From an uncultured Collinsella sp. (GTDB lineage: Bacteria; Actinomycetota; Coriobacteriia; Coriobacteriales; Coriobacteriaceae): a DNA stretch of 30,621 nt. The stretch lies in the NCBI GenBank assembly GCA_902496845.1, contig CABVCJ010000021.1, positions 1 through 30,621 of the forward strand, written 5' to 3'. Both the position numbers and the translations under genes were made by a program. The notes under the pieces are model-generated. The model was given only the letters and a program-made list of their open reading frames with translations. It was not told the DNA's origin and searched no databases. Shown one piece after another: positions 24,009 through 30,621 of this stretch (its first letter is position 1; every line of letters starts with the position of its first letter).

Positions 24009-24362
24009 GTGGGTGCTGTTAGCGGCATGGCGCAGGTGAACGTTCGCGTGGATCGCCAGGTCAAGAACCGTGCCGAGGAGGCGCTGCGGCTTTCGGGCGG
24101 GTCGCTGCCCGAGCTCATCAAAAAGGTGGTGGCCAAGGTCGCGCAGGGTGGCGGGCAGTGCGAGGAAGTGCTTGCGGCCGTCGACGACCGGCAGCAGACC
24201 GTCGCGCCCGATACTCCGTTCGCCGCGTCGTGGGCAGCGGCAGACCGGCTCTATGCAGACTTGGGCATCGCTGCGTCGCCCGTATCCGACGATCGCGGTT
24301 GGGACACAATCTATTCCGAAGCCATGGACGAGCGCTATCGCCAAAAGGGGATGATCCTGTGA
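24009..24362 (+). CDS. RelB/DinJ-like antitoxin
   Basis: A 117-residue protein. GTG 24009 lies 10 bases after AAGGGAG and is preferred; ATG 24027 (MAQVNVRVD) is the alternative and marks where family similarity begins. The N-terminal part, QVNVRVDRQVKNRAEEAL followed by a helix SLPELIKKVVAKVAQ, is the ribbon-helix-helix DNA-binding fold of RelB/DinJ antitoxins. The remaining 60 residues end in DDRGWDTIYSEAMDERYRQKG, likely the toxin-binding part. Its stop overlaps the start of the PIN gene (GTGA), so the two are translationally coupled. RelB-type domains usually pair with RelE/YafQ toxins, so this PIN pairing is a mixed type. Confidence 0.8.
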   Translation: MGAVSGMAQVNVRVDRQVKNRAEEALRLSGGSLPELIKKVVAKVAQGGGQCEEVLAAVDDRQQTVAPDTPFAASWAAADRLYADLGIAASPVSDDRGWDTIYSEAMDERYRQKGMIL

Positions 24363-24874
24363 GCGGGGCTCTCCTCAAAATAATGGTGGATGCCAACGTA
24401 TGGGTTGATTCGTTTTGCGCCGACCATGCCGAGTCGCTTGCCGCACGTGCGTTTATTGGGCAGGCGACGGAGGCGGGGGCATTGCTGTTCTTTCCGGTGC
24501 ATATCGCCAAGGACGTGCTGTACGTTGTCCAACACGAGCTGAAGCGTAGCGTTCTTGCCAGTGGGGGAGCGCTCGACGAGGCATCTGCCCGCGCAATTGG
24601 CGATGCGGCGTTGGCGTTTGTTCGGAACATGACCGAAAACGCCACGGCCGTGGGCGCTGATGCATCCGATCTGTGGCTAGCCGACAAATATCTGACGCTC
24701 CATCGCGATTACGAGGACAACTTGGTGCTCGCCGCGTGCAAGCGCGCACAGGTCGATTACTTGGTGACCAACGATCCCAAGCTGCTCGAACATGCCGATC
24801 TTGCAGCAAAGACCCCGCGCCAAATGATGTCGATTCTTGCTTTAGCCGAACACGGCGGCGCGGCTATCGGTTGA
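24359..24874 (+). CDS. PIN-domain toxin (VapC-like ribonuclease)
   Basis: A 171-residue PIN protein from GTG 24359, whose first bases overlap the antitoxin stop; ATG 24383 would give a 163-residue form. The first acidic residue is in MVDANVWVD (Asp11), with more acidic residues near DYEDNLVLAACKRAQ and the typical ending strand DYLVTNDPKLL. PIN toxins are Mg-dependent ribonucleases that cut tRNA, rRNA or mRNA and stop growth when the antitoxin is lost. The long middle region between the first and later motifs is normal for this PIN type. It converges with the minus-strand gene at 24933, 58 bases away. Confidence 0.85.
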   Translation: MSGALLKIMVDANVWVDSFCADHAESLAARAFIGQATEAGALLFFPVHIAKDVLYVVQHELKRSVLASGGALDEASARAIGDAALAFVRNMTENATAVGADASDLWLADKYLTLHRDYEDNLVLAACKRAQVDYLVTNDPKLLEHADLAAKTPRQMMSILALAEHGGAAIG

Positions 24875-24932
24875 CGCGAACTGTTTGCGGGCCTCTTGGA
24901 CGACGATGCGCCAAGGGACCCGCGTCTGCTAT

Positions 24933-25367
24933 TTACAAAAGCTCGGCCTTAATGGCGGGACTTTCTGCGAGCTGCTCGGCTGCCTTTTCGTCGGAACCGT
25001 TTAGTGCTGCCAGGCTGCGGTAGACCCACTCGTTGACCTGGGTGTTCTTGACGCCTGCGGTCTGCATAAGGGCGCCTGCCTCGCGGATTGCTGCGAGCAG
25101 ATCGGCTTTGGGACCCGCGAGCTCGACCTCGATGCCGTGGTAGGCGGTCACGCCGCGGTTCTCACTCACGTGGTCGATAAAGCCCTCGACGGTCTCAAGC
25201 TGCTGGGCGAGAGCTGCATCATCGTCAGCGTCCAGCGCGACGAGTGCGTTCGATACCGTGAGAGCGGGATGTCCGCAGGGGACAAAGCCTTCGATGACAT
25301 CCATAGCTTCGGTAATGGTTGAGCCCAGACCTGCGAGGGCATTGACGAGTTGCTGCTTGGTATCCAT
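24933..25367 (-). CDS. Unrecognised 144-residue helical protein
   Basis: A minus-strand gene whose ATG at 25367 lies behind AAAGGA (about 25375-25380). The frame is open further upstream, but that part is unlike coding sequence. The product is acidic, Ala/Leu-rich and without a signal peptide or membrane helix: TITEAMDVIEGFVPCGHPALTVSNALVAL, then ETVEGFIDHVSENRGVTAYHGIEVELAGPKADL, and a C-terminal helix. I recognise no family. Its 5' region faces the ssrA gene, which is transcribed in the other direction; the two share a 235-base divergent spacer. Confidence 0.75.
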   Translation of the reverse strand: MDTKQQLVNALAGLGSTITEAMDVIEGFVPCGHPALTVSNALVALDADDDAALAQQLETVEGFIDHVSENRGVTAYHGIEVELAGPKADLLAAIREAGALMQTAGVKNTQVNEWVYRSLAALNGSDEKAAEQLAESPAIKAELL

Positions 25368-25602
25368 AACGGTCCTTTCGACGGGCAATTTTGCTTGGCG
25401 AAAATATACGTGACGCGATCGGTAGCAAAAATGCGAAGTGCGGCGCACATTGGGGTCTTCACAGCTTGTGCATAGAACAACTGTCCGCTTTCAGAACGTG
25501 GTAAGATAACTCAACACAAGCGGGGCTCGCCCCGTATGTTCCTTGAAAAGTCGACGGGTGTTGGGTGCTCGTGCCCAATGCCATCCAGACTTCCCGACAT
25601 TC

Positions 25603-25966
25603 GGGGGCGACTGGTTTCGACACGATAGCTCTGAGAGAGGAAGCAAGCCGAGGTCTCCTCGCCTCGTTAAACAGGGGTACCGTCAAATTGAATTGACAAC
25701 AACTCTTCTTTTGAGCCTATGGCTCTCGCTGCTTAGTTTATAGCGGCGCGTCAACCCGGTGATTTCCCCGACACCGGCGCGACGTCATTTTAGGGGAATG
25801 CTCCCGCGCACGTAATCGGTATGGCGCGGGCTAAGACCGAACCGGTTGGGATGCCGCGAGCGTGTCGCTGCGCGCAAAGCGTCCGAGACTAAACCAGCGA
25901 CTGAGCTTGGAGATGCCAATCAGGGGGCTTTCGTGGACCGGAGTTCGATTCTCCGCGCCTCCACCA
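25603..25966 (+). ncRNA. ssrA: Transfer-messenger RNA (tmRNA)
   Basis: A 364-nt gene for the trans-translation RNA that rescues stalled ribosomes with SmpB. The 5' end GGGGGCGACTGGTTTCGAC and the 3' end GGAGTTCGATTCTCCGCGCCTCCACCA give the tRNA-like half: 7 bp of acceptor stem (GGGGGCG with CGCCTCC), a T-arm with TTCGATT, and an encoded CCA. The tag reading frame ends ...NNSSFEPMALAA with TAG at 25734-25736, and the ALAA end is the ClpXP/ClpAP degron. The resume codon is probably within 25692-25697. The pseudoknot-rich part follows (25740-25920). The promoter is not certain; TAAGAT at about 25502-25507 is a possible -10. Confidence 0.97.
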
Positions 25967-25974
25967 TAAGTAAC

Positions 25975-26009
25975 AGGCAGGTAGAGAAGTGTCTCTACCT
26001 GCCTTTTTA
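25975..26009 (+). terminator. Rho-independent terminator of ssrA
   Basis: A perfect 12-bp stem AGGCAGGTAGAG / CTCTACCTGCCT (25975-25986 with 25993-26004) with a 6-base loop is followed by TTTTAT. Confidence 0.93.
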
Positions 26010-26020
26010 TTTCTAGTCCG

Positions 26021-26279
26021 CACCGCGGAGAATCGAACTCTATGCAGGGCGCGAGCGTTAAGCAAACGCGAAGCGTTTGTAGCGAGCGGGCGAGGCGCCG
26101 GCAGGCGGCCGAAGCCGGTGCGGATTTGCGAAGCAAATACGCGGATTCTCCGCGCAAAGTCGCGACCAGATATAGATGCGATGCCGATTAAGCTCCGGCT
26201 GCCCATGCCCCGCACCAACGCAAGCCCCAAACCGCGGAGAATCGAACTCTGAGCAGGGCGCGGGCGTAAAGAAAACGCC
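26021..26279. repeat. Two inverted copies of the tmRNA T-arm in a shared 50-bp module
   Basis: The 17-mer CGCGGAGAATCGAACTC at 26024-26040 and 26233-26249 is the exact reverse complement of the ssrA 3' segment 25941-25957. Each copy continues with a similar stretch (GCAGGGCGCG.GCGT.AAG.AAACGC), so both belong to one repeated module, 209 bases apart. A direct partial copy, GATTCTCCGCGC, lies near 26144. The rest of this stretch has small GCGAAGC-type hairpins and no gene. Remnants of integration or duplication at the ssrA 3' end are the likely source. Confidence 0.7.
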
Positions 26280-26290
26280 TTGGCAACGCA

Positions 26291-26561
26291 GACCGGGACA
26301 CGCTTTCCCGATGGCAGCCCAGGCGGAAAGCACGTCCCGGAATCCGCGCTCAGACTGGGACGTAGTTTCCGGATGATGCCTCAAGCGGAAACTGCGACCC
26401 GGAATCGAGCCGTAGAGTGGGATATGCTTTCCCAATGGCAGCTCAAGCGGAAAGCGCATCCCGGAATCTAAGCTCGGAATGGGATTCATTTTCCAGATGG
26501 CGGGCTCAGCGGAAAATACGACCCGGAATTTGCTCTGAGAACGGGACACGCTTTCCCGCCG
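26291..26561. repeat. Tandem array of 62-bp hairpin repeats (4 units plus a partial fifth)
   Basis: Units start at 26291, 26353, 26415 and 26477, each exactly 62 bases; a fifth is cut off at about 26561. Every unit has the pattern GGGA....TTTCC, about 15 bases, GGAAA....CCCGGAAT. The two halves pair as a hairpin, and differences between units are matched on both arms: CTTTCC/GGAAAG in units 1 and 3, GTTTCC/GGAAAC in unit 2, ATTTTCC/GGAAAAT in unit 4. No ribosome binding site accompanies the reading frames across it. It fills the gap between ssrA and the patatin gene. Confidence 0.88.
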
Positions 26562-26652
26562 ACCGCTCCGCCCTCCTCAACTCCAAAACCTGCGCGCCCT
26601 CCATCTCAAAACTGGGTAGAAGAAAGCCAAAACGCAATCGCAGGAGGTCAAT

Positions 26653-27531
26653 ATGACTGCAGAAGATAAGGCAAAGAACGCCGGCAAGGTCGCGCTGGTC
26701 CTGGAGGGCGGCAGTTTTCGCGGGCAATTTACCGCAGGCGTGCTCGACGTTCTCATGGAGGCCGGCGTTGAGATTCCGGCTGTCTACGGTGTATCGGCCG
26801 GCGCCCTCAACGGCGTGAACTACAAGTCGCACCAGATCGGCCGTGCCAACCGCATCAACCTGGCTTTCTGCAACGACAGCCGTTTCATGGGCGCCGCATC
26901 GTTTGCGTCCACGGGTTCCATTGTGGGTTACGACTTTATCTTCAATGATGTCCAGGACCGCCTGGATCCCTTTGACAACGAGACGTTCGATGCGAGCCCC
27001 ATCGAGATGTACGCCGTCGCGACGGACATGCTCTTTGGAACCGCCACGTACCTGCCGGTCAAAAGCGCCGTGCTCGATCTCGATGCCGTGCGCGCATCGA
27101 CCTCGTTGCCGCTGGTGACGCCGCCGGTCGAGATTGACGGGCACAAATACGTCGACGGCGGCGTGGCCGATTCGGTCCCCATCGAGCACGTGCTGGAGGA
27201 GGCGGGCTTCGATCGCGCGGTCGTCATTGTCACGCAGGACCGCTCGTACGAGAAAAAGCCCTACGAGTTTATGCCCGCCGCGCGCGCTCGCTATGCCGAC
27301 TACCCTTATCTGCTCGAGGCTATCGAGACGCGCCACGACCGCTATAACATCCAGCGCATGCATCTGTGGAAGTATGAGCGCGAGGGCCGCGCACTGGTCG
27401 TTGCTCCGCAAAAGCCGGTCGAGGTCGGCCACGTTGAGCACGATCCGGCAAAGCTCCTCGACTTGTATATTCAGGGCCGCCAGGAGGCAAAGCGCTTGCT
27501 CGGAGATATCGAGGCGTTTGTCGAGCGCTAG
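26653..27531 (+). CDS. Patatin-like phospholipase / acyl hydrolase
   Basis: A 292-residue patatin-family esterase from ATG 26653 behind a strong AGGAGG. The oxyanion loop is LEGGSFRGQFTAG, the nucleophile elbow is GVSAG with Ser48, and the catalytic aspartate is Asp168 in VDGGVADS, which completes the Ser-Asp dyad. There is no signal peptide or membrane helix, so it is probably cytosolic or peripheral. It belongs to the bacterial RssA/YjjU-like group of single-domain patatins, which hydrolyse phospholipid or lysophospholipid acyl chains; the true substrate is unknown. It stands alone, preceded by the 62-bp repeat array and followed by the rplM promoter. Confidence 0.92.
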   Translation: MTAEDKAKNAGKVALVLEGGSFRGQFTAGVLDVLMEAGVEIPAVYGVSAGALNGVNYKSHQIGRANRINLAFCNDSRFMGAASFASTGSIVGYDFIFNDVQDRLDPFDNETFDASPIEMYAVATDMLFGTATYLPVKSAVLDLDAVRASTSLPLVTPPVEIDGHKYVDGGVADSVPIEHVLEEAGFDRAVVIVTQDRSYEKKPYEFMPAARARYADYPYLLEAIETRHDRYNIQRMHLWKYEREGRALVVAPQKPVEVGHVEHDPAKLLDLYIQGRQEAKRLLGDIEAFVER

Positions 27532-27594
27532 CGTCGCGACGTCATGACCCATGGACGACATGTGCAGAAACTCTGGTCGGAGCCAAAATACCTG

Positions 27595-27622
27595 TTGACT
27601 CGGGCGGCGAGCGGGGTAATAT
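27595..27622 (+). promoter_or_regulatory. Promoter of rplM-rpsI
   Basis: -35 TTGACT (27595-27600), a 16-base spacer and -10 TAATAT (27617-27622) stand alone in the gap and fit a housekeeping promoter. Transcription would start near 27629. Confidence 0.75.
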
Positions 27623-27628
27623 GGACGG

Positions 27629-27660
27629 GTTACTTGCAGAGCCCCGTGAATCTCTGTAAC
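27629..27660 (+). promoter_or_regulatory. 5'-terminal leader hairpin of the rplM mRNA
   Basis: GTTA...CAGAG (27629-27641) pairs with CTCTG-TAAC (27652-27660), leaving a 4-base bulge and a loop CCCCGTGAAT. It would sit at the very 5' end of the transcript, 28 bases before the start codon. L13 operons often carry autoregulatory leaders, but no match to a known motif could be checked. Confidence 0.4.
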
Positions 27661-27688
27661 AACACGTACTGTACATGGAGGAGTCTAA

Positions 27689-28132
27689 GTGATTTCGAAA
27701 TCGACTCACTACGCCAAGCAGGGCGAGGTCCAGCGCAACTGGGTTCTCGTCGACGCCGATGGTGCTGTCCTGGGCCGTCTTGCCACCCAGATCGCAATGA
27801 TCCTGCGCGGTAAGAACAAGCCCCAGTTCACGCCCAACAGCGACTGCGGCGACTTCGTTGTCGTCATCAACGCCGATAAGGTCCAGCTTACCGGTAACAA
27901 GGCCGACACGAAGACCTATTATCGCCACAGCGGCTACAACGGCGGCCTCAAGGCTGAGAGCTTCCGCCAGGCTATGGAGAAGCACCCGGAGAAGGTCATC
28001 GAGCGCGCCGTTCGCGGCATGCTGCCCAAGACCACCCTCGGCCGTGCCCAGATGACCAAGCTTAAGGTCTACGCTGGTGCCGAGCATCCGCATGCTGCCC
28101 AGAACCCCACGAAGATTGAGCTGGAGGCTTAA
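27689..28132 (+). CDS. rplM: 50S ribosomal protein L13
   Basis: A 147-residue large-subunit protein, essential early in 50S assembly. GTG 27689 follows GGAGGAG (27676-27682). Family features are NWVLVDADGAVLGRLATQIA, GDFVVVINADKVQLTGNK, the FRQAMEKHPEKVIERAVRGMLPK block and the C-terminal KVYAGAEHPHAAQNP. Normal length. rpsI follows 2 bases after the stop, the usual L13-S9 pair. Confidence 0.98.
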   Translation: MISKSTHYAKQGEVQRNWVLVDADGAVLGRLATQIAMILRGKNKPQFTPNSDCGDFVVVINADKVQLTGNKADTKTYYRHSGYNGGLKAESFRQAMEKHPEKVIERAVRGMLPKTTLGRAQMTKLKVYAGAEHPHAAQNPTKIELEA

Positions 28133-28134
28133 AG

Positions 28135-28530
<396 letters not shown>

Positions 28531-28560
28531 GGTTTTATCTCCTTACGAGATACAATGTAC

Positions 28561-28605
28561 AAGCGGGGCCTGCCGATTGCTCGGCGGGTCCCGCTTTTCT
28601 TTTTC
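28561..28605 (+). terminator. Rho-independent terminator after rpsI
   Basis: The stem AAGCGGG.CCTGCCGA / TCGGCGGG.CCCGCTT (28561-28576 with 28580-28596) has a small loop and is followed by a T-rich run TTTTCTTTTT. Confidence 0.85.
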
Positions 28606-28653
28606 GACTAGGGTGGGCGACTGCGTTTTGTCCACTTGGGAAGGAGCGATCCT

Positions 28654-29991
28654 ATGCCCCAGAACATCTTCGGTACCGATGGCGTCCGTGGCGTCGCCAA
28701 CGCCGACCTCTCGTGCGACCTCGCGTTTCGCCTTGGCCGTGCGGCGACCAAGTTCCTTGGTCCGGACATTTGCATCGGTCGCGACACGCGTCTTTCGGGC
28801 ACCATGCTCGAGAGTGCTCTGACCGCCGGCATTATGGCCGAGGGCGGCCGTCCGCACTGCTGCGGCGTTATCCCTACGCCGGCCGTGGCGCTGCTCACCG
28901 TCCAAAACGAGCTCGACGGCGGCATCGTCATCTCCGCTTCGCACAATCCGCCGGAGTTCAACGGCATCAAGTTCTTTAGCCGCAAGGGCATGAAGCTTCC
29001 CGATGCTGTCGAGGAAGAGATCAGCGCCTGGGTCATGTCCGAGGAGGCCATGGCTGCCGATACGCTGCCGACCGGTGCCGGTGTGGGTCACATCATCAAG
29101 ATGAAGGACGCTCGCAAGGCATATGTCGACCATGCTATTAGCACCCTCGACGGCCTTAAACTCGACGGTCTGGTTGTTGCCGTCGACTGCGGCCACGGCG
29201 CTTCCTGCCAGACTACACCCGCCGCGCTGCAGCGCCTGGGTGCTACGGTCCATGCCATCAACACCGATTACTGCGGCACCGACATTAACGTCGAGTGCGG
29301 CTCCACTCATCTTGAGCCCCTGCGTGAGCTCGTACTGCGTACCCACGCTGACATCGGCCTGGCCCACGATGGCGACGCCGATCGCGTGCTGTTCGTGGAC
29401 AGCGAGGGCAACGAGATCGATGGCGACTATATCCTGGCCATCTGCGGCTCTGACCTGGCCGCTCGCGGCAAGCTCGCCAACTCCGAGATCGTCTCGACCG
29501 TTATGTGCAACCTGGGCTTCTCCATCGCCATGAAGGAGCAGGGCTTTGAGATGGTGCAGACCGCCGTGGGCGACCGCTACGTTTTGGAGCGCATGCTCGC
29601 GGACGGCGCTGTCATCGGCGGCGAGCAGTCCGGCCACATCATCTTCCTGGAGCACAACACCACCGGCGACGGCTTGGTGACGGCCCTGCAGCTTCTGGCC
29701 GTGCTTAAGCGCACCGGCCGCACCCTCACCGACCTTGCCGGCATCATGAAGAAGTACCCGCAGGTGCTTGTCAACGTGCATTCGGACAACAAGGCCGGCC
29801 TGGACGATTGTCAGCCCATTTGGGACGCCGTCGCTGTCGCCGAGAAGGAGCTCAATGGTCGCGGCCGTATCCTGGTGCGCCCGAGCGGTACCGAGCCGCT
29901 GGTTCGCGTTATGGCCGAGGCCGAGACACACGAGCTGACCCAGCGCGTTGTCGACGACATCGTCGAGGTTGTCAAGCGCGAACTTCCCTAA
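28654..29991 (+). CDS. glmM: Phosphoglucosamine mutase
   Basis: A 445-residue alpha-D-phosphohexomutase converting glucosamine-6-phosphate to glucosamine-1-phosphate, the step before UDP-GlcNAc for peptidoglycan. ATG 28654 follows AAGGAG. The four loops are complete: the phosphoserine loop SASHNPPEFNG (Ser96), metal loop DGDADRVL, sugar-recognition loop GEQSGHI, and phosphate-binding loop RPSGTEPLVRVMAEA. The N-terminus FGTDGVRGVAN is the usual GlmM start. It runs on its own between the rpsI terminator and the PTS gene. Normal length. Confidence 0.98.
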   Translation: MPQNIFGTDGVRGVANADLSCDLAFRLGRAATKFLGPDICIGRDTRLSGTMLESALTAGIMAEGGRPHCCGVIPTPAVALLTVQNELDGGIVISASHNPPEFNGIKFFSRKGMKLPDAVEEEISAWVMSEEAMAADTLPTGAGVGHIIKMKDARKAYVDHAISTLDGLKLDGLVVAVDCGHGASCQTTPAALQRLGATVHAINTDYCGTDINVECGSTHLEPLRELVLRTHADIGLAHDGDADRVLFVDSEGNEIDGDYILAICGSDLAARGKLANSEIVSTVMCNLGFSIAMKEQGFEMVQTAVGDRYVLERMLADGAVIGGEQSGHIIFLEHNTTGDGLVTALQLLAVLKRTGRTLTDLAGIMKKYPQVLVNVHSDNKAGLDDCQPIWDAVAVAEKELNGRGRILVRPSGTEPLVRVMAEAETHELTQRVVDDIVEVVKRELP

Positions 29992-30021
29992 TGGTCAATA
30001 ACGGGTGCCAAGTGGTAAACT
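29992..30021 (+). promoter_or_regulatory. Possible promoter of the PTS EIIA gene
   Basis: TGGTCA (29992-29997), an 18-base spacer and TAAACT (30016-30021) lie directly after the glmM stop. The -35 is a weak match, so this is tentative. Confidence 0.35.
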
Positions 30022-30062
30022 GTTAAGGCTATTTTGATTGATTGGTATGTCCGAGGGGGAGC

Positions 30063-30560
30063 ATGTTCACTAAAGTCCTAAGGTCTTTTGGTATGCGTGG
30101 TCGAGTCCTTACGCTGGATGCTCCCATCTCGGGCGATGTCATTCCGCTTTCCGAGGTAAACGACCAGACGTTTGCCACTGGCCTTTTGGGTCAGGGCGTG
30201 GCGATTCAGCCCACGGGCACACGTGTGATCGCGCCGGCGGATGCTAAGGTCGAGGCGATTTTTCCCACGGGTCATGCCGTTGCGCTTAACACGGTCGATG
30301 GCTTGGACGTGCTTATTCACGTTGGTTTGGACACTGTTCAGCTCGAGGGCAAGCACTTTACCGTACATGCGCAAGTGGGTGACATCGTCCATAAGGGCGA
30401 TGTACTCATCGAGTTCGATCGCGAGGCAATTGCTGCCGAGGGCTACGATGTGACGGTTCCCATCTTGGTGTGCAACTCCGTTGAGTTCTCGAGCATTAAG
30501 GGCTCCGTTGGAGAGCACGTCGAGGAGATGGACCAACTCATCGTCGCTCGCGAGCGCTAG
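30063..30560 (+). CDS. crr: PTS glucose-type EIIA component
   Basis: A 165-residue phosphocarrier that takes phosphate from HPr and passes it to an EIIB sugar permease domain. ATG 30063 follows GAGGGGGAGC; an upstream GTG at 30042 lacks a site. Features are APISGDVIPLSEVND, a first histidine in PTGHAVAL (His71) and the phosphorylated histidine in VLIHVGLDTVQLEG (His86), 15 residues apart as in the E. coli enzyme (His75/His90). GDIVHKGDVLIEFD and the NSVEFSSIKG region follow as in the family. It is a free-standing domain here, as in E. coli Crr, although in many Gram-positives it is fused to a permease. The symbol is by similarity. A role in catabolite control is possible but not shown. Confidence 0.93.
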   Translation: MFTKVLRSFGMRGRVLTLDAPISGDVIPLSEVNDQTFATGLLGQGVAIQPTGTRVIAPADAKVEAIFPTGHAVALNTVDGLDVLIHVGLDTVQLEGKHFTVHAQVGDIVHKGDVLIEFDREAIAAEGYDVTVPILVCNSVEFSSIKGSVGEHVEEMDQLIVARER

Positions 30561-30613
30561 TGAGCGCGCTCGGCCTTTAGCCTACAATTCAAACACGTTT
30601 ACGGAGGGCGCCC

Positions 30614-30621
30614 TTGAAAGA
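30614..30621 (+). CDS. First codons of a further gene (3' part outside window)
   Basis: GGAGG at 30603-30607 stands 6 bases before a TTG at 30614 that opens a frame to the window end (M-K-...). TACAAT at 30583-30588 could be its -10 element. Only two complete codons are visible, so the product cannot be named. A PTS-related gene would fit the context, but this is a guess. Confidence 0.4.

Noticed and set aside
26291..26561. CRISPR array
   Set aside because: The 62-bp units are tandem without unique spacers, have internal dyads, and no cas genes are near.
26176..26656. Open reading frames across the 62-bp repeat array
   Set aside because: Frames are open because the repeat unit lacks stops, but there is no RBS and units differ by paired-arm changes rather than synonymous changes.

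Overview
The window looks like a gut coriobacterial genome (Actinomycetota, Coriobacteriia; Collinsella-like). This is inferred from the GC-rich, strongly GC-biased coding style, the gatC-gatA-gatB order, a tmRNA tag ending in ALAA, LPxTG pili with class C sortases, and several families of intergenic palindromes. No database search was possible, so the taxonomy is inference.

Layout. (1) 1-1744: the 3' end of an ABC exporter ATPase gene, then a gene for a restriction-endonuclease-fold (Vsr/DUF559-like) protein bracketed by two near-identical 65-bp palindromes. (2) 1877-4244: molybdenum cofactor genes, moaA followed at once by a moaC-mobB fusion. (3) 4245-7066: an MFS transporter and a Cof-type HAD phosphatase, separated by copies of two palindromic repeat families. 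(4) 7190-17289: a cell-surface pilus island. It has a large tip-type adhesin gene split by a G10 tract, a backbone pilin (LPMTG), a class C sortase, a 3' remnant of a GH4 6-phosphoglycosidase, a headless LPLTG pilin fragment, a tandemly duplicated 483-bp unit encoding a 50-residue cationic membrane peptide, and a second class C sortase. (5) 17614-21115: the gatCAB amidotransferase operon, then a long nested inverted repeat and a terminator. (6) 21410-23935: a PacL-like small membrane protein plus a P1B-type metal ATPase behind a promoter that overlaps a DtxR/MntR-like palindrome. (7) 23940-25367: a RelB/DinJ-like antitoxin with a PIN toxin behind a promoter carrying three GCTAGC sites, and an unrecognised minus-strand gene. 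(8) 25603-26561: tmRNA (ssrA) and its terminator, copies of the tmRNA T-arm, and four 62-bp tandem repeats that each fold into a hairpin. (9) 26653-30621: a patatin-like lipase, rplM-rpsI, glmM, a glucose-type PTS EIIA, and the first bases of a further gene.

Main result. The pilus tip gene is out of frame here only because of a run of ten G between its signal peptide (from 7511) and its ectodomain. Nine (or twelve) G would give one continuous protein of about 1,098 residues, so the adhesin is probably phase-variable by slipped-strand mispairing and is OFF in this copy. Other points of interest are the covarying 62-bp hairpin repeats near ssrA, the duplicated small membrane peptide genes, the relics of a GH4 gene and a pilin gene inside the pilus island, and the 143-nt nested inverted repeat after gatB.
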